22,273 bases of DNA, taken from positions 1-22,273 of the IMG/VR virus record IMGVR_UViG_3300038706_000036; one strand, written 5' to 3'. The notes below the pieces were generated by a model, which worked only from the letters and a program-made list of their open reading frames with translations, did no database searches and had not been told where the DNA came from. Shown here piece after piece: positions 14,336-21,323 of this stretch (positions within the stretch are counted from its first letter, which is position 1; each line of letters opens with the position of its first letter). Made by a program: the position numbers and the translations under genes. The stretch comes from a virus.

Positions 14336-16579
14336 TTATATGTCATATCTTTCTAATTCTCCCCAACTTGAACCGATTTCAAAATCTACACCTATTGGAC
14401 AGTTTGGAATTTCTATTCCTCGTGGAGTTTGCAAAAATTGTTTAACGTTTGTAACCCATTCCTCAACGTAGTTATCTTGAACTTCTGCAACAATAGAGTC
14501 ATGAACAACTGTAAAGGGAAGCATTACTTTTTGATACTTGTTTTTTTCTATCCAGTTAACTGTGTCAATTAATCCTAAAACATTAATATCGCTGGCAACA
14601 CTTTGAACTAAAAAGTTTACTCCACTTCTAACCGCATGTTGGGAAACTCCTTTATTGGGACTTCGACTTTCCGGCAGTCTGCGTTTGCGTCCAAAATAGC
14701 TATAAATATATGCGTGATTCTCAATAAATAAGTTAGATCGTTCAATCCATATTTTAAGAGCACTTGCTTCTCTAAAATATTTAGAAATAAACTGTCTTGC
14801 TTGCGGAAAGGATATATTAGCTGTTTGAGCTACTTTAGCTGGTCCTGCTTGATACATTATTCCAAAAGTAATTGCTTTTGCATATTGTCTTTGGTTAGGA
14901 AACTGAGTTTTTACCTTACTAATAGCACAAGGAAGATTAAAAATCTGTTTTGCTACATATGAATGAAAGTCGAGTTTATCAATAAAAGCTCGTTGTAGAA
15001 AGGTATCGTTACTTAGTGCGGCAGCATAATAAACTTCGGCTGTTTGAAGATCACACTGAATTATTTTACAGTTTTCTTTTGCTCTAAAAAGCTTTTTAAT
15101 GTCTTTATTATCTCTTGGTATATTCTGGTAATTTAAAGTACCTGAACTACTTAATCTTCCACTCGTAGTTCCGTGGACATTAAAAGATGAGCGTAGTCGT
15201 TTATCTCTATCTAAGCCTTCTAAAATATTTTTTATGTAGGTATTACTTAATTTGGTTTTTTCTCGCAAATCTAATATCGCTTCAGCTACAGGGTGTTTTA
15301 GTTCTGCTAAAACTTCTTTGTCAGTAGATTCAGCCCCAGTAGCGGTCTTTTTTGTCGATTTAAGCTTTAAGATATGAAAAAAAACTTCTCTTAGCTGAAC
15401 TGTACTGTTTGGGTTGAATGTTTTTTCATGTAAACGTTCGAACTCTTGTACACTTTCATCTAGAGAAATTTCATTAATACATTCTTCTATGTCAATTTCA
15501 TAATTATGTTGTAAATTTAATGCGTGATCAACACTAATTGGTCCTCCGTTGTATTCCAGTTTAGCTAACGCTAATGTTGCGGGTTTGAGAATGGTTTCAT
15601 AGAGTGTGTTGAATTTTTCATTTTCATTAACTAATGGGTAAAATTTGTTGTAGAGTTGAAATGTGCCATCAGCATCTTTACATGCATATGGAGCTAGTAT
15701 TTCTACAGGTAACATTCCGTAATTAAAATTTTCTAATTTTATTTTCTTTTTTCTGGCAAAAGCTTTTTTGTAGTCGTCTAACTCTTTTTCGTAGTCTCCT
15801 AGATCTGTAAATCTCATAGCTAATTTTTTTAAACCATGAGTTCCAACAGCTTCTTCTAAACAGTAGTGAAGCAACATAGTGTCTTCAAAGTGAGGAAACT
15901 CAAATCCAAATTCATATTCTAAAAAGCTCATGTCAAACTTGGAGTTATGGAATATACAAATTTTTTCTTTGAAAAGTTTATCAAGTTCTTCTATAAAGAT
16001 TTCTGCTACTTCTGCAGTTACGTATAATCCTTCGTGTTCTTGCGTGCTTAAAGCGATTCCTAGTACACTTCCTTTTCTAGGTGATAAGGAAGTTGTTTCA
16101 ATGTCAACAACGATTTTTGAACTGTTTTGAAGTATTACTAAATACTTTTTAAAATCTTCAGAGTTATCAATAGTTTTGTAGTTTTTGTCATGTTGTGTTG
16201 AATCTATTTCTCCTGTTATTACTTTTTCAATTTTAGAGAATGCTTTTTTAATTTCATCTTTGTATTGGGGTTTGAAAACTGTAAGATTAGGATGAATAAC
16301 AGGAATATAGCGTTTTTCTATAAAATGAGCGTTATATTTAGTAATCCCTGTTAACCCTGTAACATATTTTAATGCTTCAGCCCCTACAGGACAAATAACT
16401 TTATAATCAGTAAATACTGAAAAGTCTAGGTCTATATCTTTTTTAAGAATTTTTTCTTTTTCTTTAGAGCATAAAAAATGAACGTCATATGCTCCTATCT
16501 TTTTATCATATTCGGCTAACGTTCTAGTAGGATTGGTTTCTGATGCTGAAGCAAAAACAAAGGCGATTGAATTATTCAT
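14336..16579 (-). CDS. polA: Family-A DNA polymerase with 3'-5' exonuclease and UDG-like N-terminus
   Basis: This 747-residue replicative polymerase has three parts. Residues 1-120 resemble the C-terminal half of family-4 uracil-DNA glycosylases (VICPVGAEALKYV, 61-73; YIPVIHP, 91-97), as in SPO1-type polymerases. Residues 150-310 are a DEDDy exonuclease: VDIET (D159, E161), HNSKFD (D216), YACKD (Y298, D302). Residues 330-747 are the polymerase: SGRLSSS (473-479), motif A with D510 and E515, motif B RQYAKAITFGIMY (564-576, F572 at the Pol I F762 site), and motif C VVHDS (D694). In motif C the usual Glu of HDE is Ser695. No 5' nuclease domain is present. A TTGTCA/TATAAT promoter ends at the start codon. 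Confidence 0.93.
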   Translation of the reverse strand: MNNSIAFVFASASETNPTRTLAEYDKKIGAYDVHFLCSKEKEKILKKDIDLDFSVFTDYKVICPVGAEALKYVTGLTGITKYNAHFIEKRYIPVIHPNLTVFKPQYKDEIKKAFSKIEKVITGEIDSTQHDKNYKTIDNSEDFKKYLVILQNSSKIVVDIETTSLSPRKGSVLGIALSTQEHEGLYVTAEVAEIFIEELDKLFKEKICIFHNSKFDMSFLEYEFGFEFPHFEDTMLLHYCLEEAVGTHGLKKLAMRFTDLGDYEKELDDYKKAFARKKKIKLENFNYGMLPVEILAPYACKDADGTFQLYNKFYPLVNENEKFNTLYETILKPATLALAKLEYNGGPISVDHALNLQHNYEIDIEECINEISLDESVQEFERLHEKTFNPNSTVQLREVFFHILKLKSTKKTATGAESTDKEVLAELKHPVAEAILDLREKTKLSNTYIKNILEGLDRDKRLRSSFNVHGTTSGRLSSSGTLNYQNIPRDNKDIKKLFRAKENCKIIQCDLQTAEVYYAAALSNDTFLQRAFIDKLDFHSYVAKQIFNLPCAISKVKTQFPNQRQYAKAITFGIMYQAGPAKVAQTANISFPQARQFISKYFREASALKIWIERSNLFIENHAYIYSYFGRKRRLPESRSPNKGVSQHAVRSGVNFLVQSVASDINVLGLIDTVNWIEKNKYQKVMLPFTVVHDSIVAEVQDNYVEEWVTNVKQFLQTPRGIEIPNCPIGVDFEIGSSWGELERYDI

Positions 16580-16585
16580 ATTTTC

Positions 16586-16614
16586 ATTATACTCTTTTAG
16601 TTAGAATTTGACAA
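16586..16614 (-). promoter_or_regulatory. Sigma70-like promoter at the polymerase start (possibly leaderless)
   Basis: On the minus strand TTGTCA (16614-16609) and a perfect TATAAT (16591-16586) are separated by 17 bases. The predicted start lies about 7 bases beyond the -10 box, at or beside the A of the polymerase ATG (16579). The promoter overlaps the end of the primase gene. The resulting mRNA would have almost no leader and no ribosome-binding site; read-through mRNA would carry a weak AAGAG site. Confidence 0.65.
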
Positions 16615-17478
16615 GTAATATTTAATTTCATCTGGGCTTAAATCTCCTGGATCGTGATATTGAGCAAGTTGAATTATATTAGTTTGAAAGTCATTTTTTT
16701 CCAACAACCTTTTAATTTTTTTAGCAGCTAAAGACCCCGCCGAGTCTCCATCCATCATTATTTGAACTGAGGTTACTCCTAACTCGTCTAAAAGACGAAC
16801 TTTTTTTTCTCCGAAACTCTGAGTTCCAAAAGTGCATAGTGTATTGCGATAGCCGTGTTGCCATAAGTTTAGCATATCAAATAATCCTTCTACTATAATA
16901 ACTTCTGAAGTAGGAGCAAGTTTGTCTAAAGGAAATAATACATTTAATACAGAAGCACCTGCGGGTCTACGTAAGTACTTGGGTTTACTTTTTCCACCAA
17001 ATCTATGTCGAGCTTCAATAAATCTTAACTTGTGGAATTGGTAAATAGGAATACAAATGTAGTCGTTTAAACCGTATTCTTCAGTAAAAAATGTTTTAAA
17101 CTCTGTTATAGTCTTAGTTGAAATGTTTTTCCACATTCCTTTAGCTGTTTGGTACTTAGTGGGTAACTCTATGGTATTTTTTTCTAATAACTTTCTTATT
17201 TTGTGCTTAATTTTTTGTATCTTATAAGGCTGTTTGTTATCAAATGTTAGTTTAGTTTGAATTCCTATACTTTTAAGAAATTTTTCTTTTCCTCCACTGA
17301 ATCCACAACTCCAACAATGGAATATATTATTTTCTAGGTTATAACTTAGACTTGGATTCTCGTCCGTATGTGTGCCATGAGTGCATTTAATTAAAATTTC
17401 TACTGGATTATTGGTTTTTTTGTAAAAAACGTGTTTTTCTTCTAAAATTTCAGTTAAATTAGTCATTTTTATACACAT
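16597..17478 (-). CDS. DnaG-like primase (zinc finger plus TOPRIM)
   Basis: This 293-residue protein makes RNA primers for lagging-strand synthesis. A zinc-binding domain has C32, a histidine (H34 or H37), C55 and C58 (CWSC). A linker follows, and then the TOPRIM core has IIVEGLFD (194-201, E197) and MMDGDSAGS (241-249, D243 and D245). It is about half the size of bacterial DnaG and lacks a helicase domain, as in T4 gp61-like primases; the helicase is a separate gene (19947-21323). The start is uncertain: ATG at 17478 overlaps the upstream gene by 20 bases, ATG at 17466 (four residues shorter) by 8, and neither has a strong ribosome-binding site. Confidence 0.9.
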   Translation of the reverse strand: MCIKMTNLTEILEEKHVFYKKTNNPVEILIKCTHGTHTDENPSLSYNLENNIFHCWSCGFSGGKEKFLKSIGIQTKLTFDNKQPYKIQKIKHKIRKLLEKNTIELPTKYQTAKGMWKNISTKTITEFKTFFTEEYGLNDYICIPIYQFHKLRFIEARHRFGGKSKPKYLRRPAGASVLNVLFPLDKLAPTSEVIIVEGLFDMLNLWQHGYRNTLCTFGTQSFGEKKVRLLDELGVTSVQIMMDGDSAGSLAAKKIKRLLEKNDFQTNIIQLAQYHDPGDLSPDEIKYYLSNSN

Positions 17479-17743
17479 ATCTTGTATTGCAATATCCGCA
17501 ATTTACGAAACCTTCATCTCCCATTTCATAATAGACTATTGGATGATCATTATCGCATTTTATATATGGGTTATCTGTTTCAATTACCGCATTAGTATAA
17601 GAACTAGGGGTAAAATATTCTATTTCATAGTTTTCCATCTTTTTCTCATGTTTTTTCCAACGATATACTTCATACAAAACATACAAACCTATAACTATAA
17701 AAACCCCAAAAAAATCACTAAATGTCACTTTATTTAATCTCAC
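17459..17743 (-). CDS. Membrane-anchored zf-CHCC zinc-binding protein
   Basis: This 94-residue protein has an N-terminal hydrophobic span (FFGVFIVIGLYVLYEVYRW, 11-29) followed by KKHEKK, so the C-terminal domain should face the cytoplasm. That domain has the zf-CHCC pattern: C63, H67 with P68 (DHPIVYY) and C82-GY-C85 (CGYC), ending RYVY. The family includes the NDUFS6 subunit of complex I and small bacterial proteins, and a protein or RNA-binding role is plausible. The start is GTG at 17743 or a second GTG at 17728, just after the upstream stop; an internal ATG at 17638 would give a soluble zinc domain only. The membrane span is in frame and fills a gap that would otherwise be non-coding. Confidence 0.7.
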   Translation of the reverse strand: MRLNKVTFSDFFGVFIVIGLYVLYEVYRWKKHEKKMENYEIEYFTPSSYTNAVIETDNPYIKCDNDHPIVYYEMGDEGFVNCGYCNTRYVYKND

Positions 17744-18260
17744 AGCTATTGTCTTCTGGACAGCTAAGTAGGAGTAGATACAGAAACGGAAGTACGTCTG
17801 GATGTATTCTCCATTTCGTGTTTACACCATACGGTTCAGTATCACGACTTTTCTGTATCCAACCTTCTCCTTCTGTTTTTAGCTTTGGTTTATAATAAGG
17901 TGTCTTAGGAACTCTTTGAGCTCTCATAAGTTCAAACATGGTCATTAAGGATGCAGTTGTGTAAACACCCGGTATAGTGCTCTTGAAATCTATATAATTT
18001 CGTACATCATCTAGTCGTTTCCATTCTCCATCTTTCATCGAACATAGAATATAGAATCTATGTTTTCCTACTTCACCACGAACCATTCGTTCCCACCATA
18101 TTTTTCTTTTTTCGATATTTTTTAAGTGATTCTTTTCAAATAATTTTATAATACCGTCTGCGTTAAAGATAAGGTTTGATTGATCTTCCTTTGCATTGAT
18201 GTTATTAGAAGAAAGAATCAGAATAGTAACTGTAAGTATTTTAGTAATTTTTTTGTTCAT
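17730..18260 (-). CDS. Putative secreted or periplasmic protein
   Basis: I do not recognise the family of this 176-residue protein. The N-terminus looks like a signal peptide: MNKKITK is basic, ILTVTILILSS is hydrophobic, and INA before KEDQ (cut after about residue 23) suits signal peptidase I. The mature part is basic and aromatic (RKIWWERMVRGEVGKHRFYI, 52-71; GEGWIQK, 131-137), with cysteines at C73, C166 and C172 that could form disulfides. A phage-encoded periplasmic protein in a replication block suggests superinfection exclusion or envelope modification, but this is inference. It lies 4 bases downstream of the 2OG oxygenase and overlaps the zf-CHCC gene. Confidence 0.65.
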   Translation of the reverse strand: MNKKITKILTVTILILSSNNINAKEDQSNLIFNADGIIKLFEKNHLKNIEKRKIWWERMVRGEVGKHRFYILCSMKDGEWKRLDDVRNYIDFKSTIPGVYTTASLMTMFELMRAQRVPKTPYYKPKLKTEGEGWIQKSRDTEPYGVNTKWRIHPDVLPFLYLLLLSCPEDNSCEIK

Positions 18261-18264
18261 TGTT

Positions 18265-18885
18265 TTACCGAGTATTGCTGTAAAAGTGGGTAATGCAGTA
18301 CCTTCCTAATCCTGCTTTTTTCTTTTTTAAAGTTATGGGGTCTACTTGATGTTCATAAAAACCTGGAAACATTACCATACGGTTATATCTACATCTCACT
18401 TTTATATTACTGTCGGTGAAAGTGAGATTTCCCCCGCTAAACGCTTTTGGTTTTATGTATAACCATATTAAGGCTGTTACTTGTGCGCTATCGTAATGAG
18501 CATGGTAATGGTGATTGTTCTCATAATAACTAATTATCGTGTTATCTTTGTCGCAGGATTGCCAATTTCTGTACACAGGACTAGTTTTTTGAAATGCTTG
18601 TTTTATTTTATTAGAAAATATTTTTGGTTGCTGAAATCTTAAAATATAGCTTGTGTTTCTGCCTTTTTGGGTATAAACTTCATCTGGGTATAGTCTATAA
18701 CAATCGGCTTTAGAGTTACCTTCTTCGTCTTTTGCTGCTAGTCCTTCTGCTGCATTTGGCATTGTTTCATAATCAGTATAAAAACTTAATTCTTTCCAAA
18801 TTTTTTCTAGTTCTTTTTTAGTGTACCAATTGTCTACTAGGAGGAACGGAAATACGGGGTCTTTATTACATATTTTTATTTTCAT
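18265..18885 (-). CDS. 2OG-Fe(II) oxygenase, prolyl-4-hydroxylase-like
   Basis: This 206-residue double-stranded beta-helix enzyme has the full facial triad and 2-oxoglutarate anchor: HAHYDS with H130 and D132, FYEHQVDP with H179, and GLGRYCITHF with R195. FSGGNLTF (149-156) is typical of P4H-like enzymes. It would hydroxylate a protein residue or other substrate using O2, Fe(II) and 2-oxoglutarate. Similar genes are common in marine T4-like phages, where the targets are unknown. The start ATG overlaps the upstream small gene's stop as ATGA, with no clear ribosome-binding site, so it probably depends on translational coupling. Confidence 0.88.
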   Translation of the reverse strand: MKIKICNKDPVFPFLLVDNWYTKKELEKIWKELSFYTDYETMPNAAEGLAAKDEEGNSKADCYRLYPDEVYTQKGRNTSYILRFQQPKIFSNKIKQAFQKTSPVYRNWQSCDKDNTIISYYENNHHYHAHYDSAQVTALIWLYIKPKAFSGGNLTFTDSNIKVRCRYNRMVMFPGFYEHQVDPITLKKKKAGLGRYCITHFYSNTR

Positions 18886-19076
18886 ACGTTTAATACTTTT
18901 TTAATTATATTAAGTTGTTCTTGGAATATCTGTGCTGTCTTTTCCGCATCATAAGATACAAATGTATGTATTAGTAATCTTCCATCTCCAGGATTAGGAT
19001 GTGCATGTTTCATAATATGCTCTATACCTTTTTCCGCAAGTTTTTGTATTTTAATTAAGGTTTCCGTTTCATACAT
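18882..19076 (-). CDS. Small hypothetical protein, tandem paralogue copy 2
   Basis: This 64-residue helical protein starts MYETETLIKIQKLAEKGIEH and ends IFQEQLNIIKKVLNV. It shares its KLAEKG and QLNIIKKVL segments with the gene immediately upstream, so the two look like diverged tandem duplicates. The middle (MKHAHPNPGDGRLLIHTF) differs. No known domain was recognised. It overlaps the upstream copy by 8 bases and the oxygenase start by an ATGA junction. Confidence 0.65.
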   Translation of the reverse strand: MYETETLIKIQKLAEKGIEHIMKHAHPNPGDGRLLIHTFVSYDAEKTAQIFQEQLNIIKKVLNV

Positions 19077-19109
19077 CTTTTAATACCTTTTTAATAATAT
19101 TAAGTTGTT
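18891..19109 (-). repeat. Diverged direct repeat marking a gene duplication
   Basis: Bases 18891-18919 and 19081-19109 match at 27 of 29 positions, exactly 190 bases apart. Each encodes the C-terminal NIIKKVL region of one small gene. A second, weaker match covers the KLAEKG-coding parts near 19027 and 19178. The arrangement is best explained by duplication of a small gene followed by divergence of the middle. Confidence 0.7.
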
Positions 19110-19275
19110 GGTTAAAAATATCATTATATCCTCGATCAAAATTGTGATGTACTTCTCTTTGAGAATTAATAAATCCTTTTTCAGCAAGTTTTTCCGCTTT
19201 AAGTAGGGTTTTTAAAAATAAGTCTCTTTGACCGTGAGCATATTCCCAAGCATGCATTTTTTTAAATTTTGTCAT
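19069..19275 (-). CDS. Small hypothetical protein, tandem paralogue copy 1
   Basis: This 68-residue protein starts MTKFKKMHAWEYAHGQRDLF and ends IFNQQLNIIKKVLKDV. The AEKLAEKGF and QLNIIKKVL segments recur in the next gene downstream (18882-19076). It looks mostly helical and is rich in Lys, His and Asn. No family was recognised. I chose the ATG at 19275, which overlaps the upstream stop as TAATG; a TTG at 19290 would add five residues and is less likely. Confidence 0.65.
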   Translation of the reverse strand: MTKFKKMHAWEYAHGQRDLFLKTLLKAEKLAEKGFINSQREVHHNFDRGYNDIFNQQLNIIKKVLKDV

Positions 19276-19532
19276 TAGTACGTTTCCCAAGGGTTTGGAT
19301 ACTTTTTACGTATATAGTTCCACTCGTTTTCTTCTATACAGAAAAAAAAGTTTTTAGTTTTAAACGGTTTTTTTAGATAAGCTTCGTTTACGTTAGAGTT
19401 TAAATCCCAGTAATTTTCAAGCACGTATCGAGTACAAATACTATGGTTTTCAAATATGGGGCTAGGAAAATGAAACCAATCATTCCCGTCTCCTCCAGAC
19501 CAGATTGCAATAATAAGCCAAATTTCTTTCAT
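19275..19532 (-). CDS. Small hypothetical protein
   Basis: This 85-residue protein starts MKEIWLIIAIWSGGDGNDWF, a hydrophobic strand and a Gly-rich turn, and is rich in aromatic residues thereafter (NFFFCIEENEWNYIRKKYP, 61-79). Hydrophobicity of the start is too short and too lightly charged for a clear signal peptide. No family was recognised. The ATG at 19532 forms an ATGA overlap with the HIT stop and is preferred over a TTG at 19553. It is followed by the tandem paralogue pair. Confidence 0.62.
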   Translation of the reverse strand: MKEIWLIIAIWSGGDGNDWFHFPSPIFENHSICTRYVLENYWDLNSNVNEAYLKKPFKTKNFFFCIEENEWNYIRKKYPNPWETY

Positions 19533-19963
19533 AGTCCTAGTGCTTTTTTCCAAGAATAGTGTTCTGGGTGATTTTCGTAAGACATGGGTATTCTACCGCC
19601 TACTCTAGCTAATCGAACGCTTCCAATGTAAGGACCGTCACTATCGTCATAATGTCTGGGAATAAAATGAACATGCGGCCACATAATACTTTGCCCTCCT
19701 GCCACATACATATTAATACCTAAATGATATCCATCAATTTTTTTATTTTCTACTTGACTTTCTCCTTCTTCAAAAGCTTCTTCAAAAGCTTTACAGATAT
19801 AATAATCATATTTTTGTTTAGGAATAAATAAAAGATGATTTTCACATACTGGATATTTATCATAAAGAACTATACAGTATTCAGTTTTTTTAAAAATTCT
19901 GTTTTCTTCACGGGCGAAAGGCGTTTCGTTAAATGTTTTGTGTTGGTTAGTTTTTAAGGTCAT
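19529..19963 (-). CDS. HIT-family nucleotide hydrolase or transferase-like protein
   Basis: This 144-residue protein has the HIT layout. EYCIVLYDKYPVCENHLLFIPK (28-49) is the N-terminal strand pair with the N-HLL signature, and GGQSIMWPHVHFIPRH is the active-site loop. In the usual H-x-H-x-H triad the first His is Trp here (W-P-H-V-H), leaving the two following histidines, which include the one aligned with the nucleophile. HIT enzymes act on nucleoside phosphoramidates, AMP-lysine or dinucleoside polyphosphates. KAFEEAFEEGE contains a perfect 12-base tandem duplication in the gene (19765-19788). It overlaps the helicase gene by 17 bases. Confidence 0.85.
   Translation of the reverse strand: MTLKTNQHKTFNETPFAREENRIFKKTEYCIVLYDKYPVCENHLLFIPKQKYDYYICKAFEEAFEEGESQVENKKIDGYHLGINMYVAGGQSIMWPHVHFIPRHYDDSDGPYIGSVRLARVGGRIPMSYENHPEHYSWKKALGL
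19765..19788 (-). repeat. Perfect 12-base tandem duplication in the HIT gene
   Basis: CTTCTTCAAAAG occurs twice head to tail (plus-strand sequence). It encodes a repeated AFEE in the helix before the catalytic core, so the frame is kept. It looks like recent replication slippage. Confidence 0.75.
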
Positions 19964-21323
19964 TTTCTGATTCTGAGCCGTATTTGGCTACTCCTAGTGG
20001 TTTTTCATTAATTAACTGGCTATCTGTTGATATTACTTTAGTACATTCCCAATTCATTCCAATATCAAAGTTCATAGCTCGTCCATTTCTGATTTTAGTA
20101 GTATGAACTACGATACGATTGGCGTCGTCATCTGGATTAGGTGGAAAGAAATTAAATCCCCTATCTGCACTGTCTAATATGCCTTTTGCAAATCTTGCTT
20201 CCCCTCCTGCGTCAATTTGATACGGACTAAACATAGTTATATCATATTTTCTACTCATTAATTTTAATGATTCGGCAATTGCAATTTGAGATTTCCAGTC
20301 TTTTTGATCTTCGTACTTAACGATATTAATATAATCTACTACTCCCATTGTAAAATTATTGTATTTTGTATGAAACATATTACAATAATGGTCAATTCTA
20401 TTAATAGAAATTGCTGCATCATCTATAATAAAAAACCTACGATCTAACATTTTAGGTTTATTGATTTTAAATGATTCTTCAAAATGTTTAAAATTTAAAT
20501 CGTCTTTTAATTTTTTTAGTTTGTTATCTACAAATTCGCTTTTTTCATAGAAAGTTCTACATTTACTTTCTGCCATTTGAATTTTTTGTGTTGCTGATAA
20601 CCTATTTTTATAAATATCTAAAAAAGGTACATCACTAATGATACTTAAAAGTCTATCGTGAACTTCTTTATATCTCATTTCAATTGTAAAGAACGCAACT
20701 GTGTTTCCTTGCATAAATCTTTCAATAGCGCAATTTAGACTAATGATAGATTTTCCCGACCCACGTCTTCCTCCTAGTAAAACAAGTTCTTGAGTTGCAA
20801 ATCCGCCATTTACAGCATCGTACTCGGCACTTAAACCAGAGGGAAATAAACGAAAATCTTGAACTCCTGGGAAGAACTCTAAATCTGCAACATCATAAAG
20901 TTCGTCTGATGTTGGAATTGCGTTATTCATACTTAGTAAGTGATCTTGGAATTGATCAACTATTTCTATTTTTTCTAAGTCTTCTAAGTTATCAATAAAC
21001 TTATCTAAAAAAGAAATGGTTTCTTCTCTGATAAAATAGTCTTGAAGTTGGCTTACTAAAAAATCATCTTCTATATGAGGAACGTTATTGTCTTCACTTA
21101 GAATTTGAATTTCAAGGTATTCTTGAACTGCTTCATCTTTATTTAGCATTACCATTTCTTGAACAGATGGTAACTTTAAATGAGCTTTATAAAAATTTTC
21201 TATTTTTGAGTATAAAATAATATTAGTTCCACTAAAAAATTGAGGAACTAATTTTGTAAAAAAATCGTGATTTTGCGACTCAAGAAGTTTTCTTAGAGTA
21301 ACTTTTTGTAAGTCTAGTGCCAT
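19947..21323 (-). CDS. DnaB/gp41-like replicative DNA helicase
   Basis: This 458-residue hexameric fork helicase has an N-terminal helical domain (1-140) and a RecA-type motor. Walker A is LGGRRGSGKS (183-192), the catalytic Glu lies in FFTIEM (E215), Walker B in MGVVDY (D330), and SPYQIDAGGE (366-375) is the H3 region with Q369. KIRNG (410-414) carries the arginine-finger motif typical of DnaB. It should work with the primase at 16597-17478 and SSB. Residues 240-295, between the catalytic Glu and Walker B, are long and lysine-rich, perhaps an inserted hairpin. Its ATG overlaps the upstream stop as TAATG. Confidence 0.9.
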   Translation of the reverse strand: MALDLQKVTLRKLLESQNHDFFTKLVPQFFSGTNIILYSKIENFYKAHLKLPSVQEMVMLNKDEAVQEYLEIQILSEDNNVPHIEDDFLVSQLQDYFIREETISFLDKFIDNLEDLEKIEIVDQFQDHLLSMNNAIPTSDELYDVADLEFFPGVQDFRLFPSGLSAEYDAVNGGFATQELVLLGGRRGSGKSIISLNCAIERFMQGNTVAFFTIEMRYKEVHDRLLSIISDVPFLDIYKNRLSATQKIQMAESKCRTFYEKSEFVDNKLKKLKDDLNFKHFEESFKINKPKMLDRRFFIIDDAAISINRIDHYCNMFHTKYNNFTMGVVDYINIVKYEDQKDWKSQIAIAESLKLMSRKYDITMFSPYQIDAGGEARFAKGILDSADRGFNFFPPNPDDDANRIVVHTTKIRNGRAMNFDIGMNWECTKVISTDSQLINEKPLGVAKYGSESENDLKN

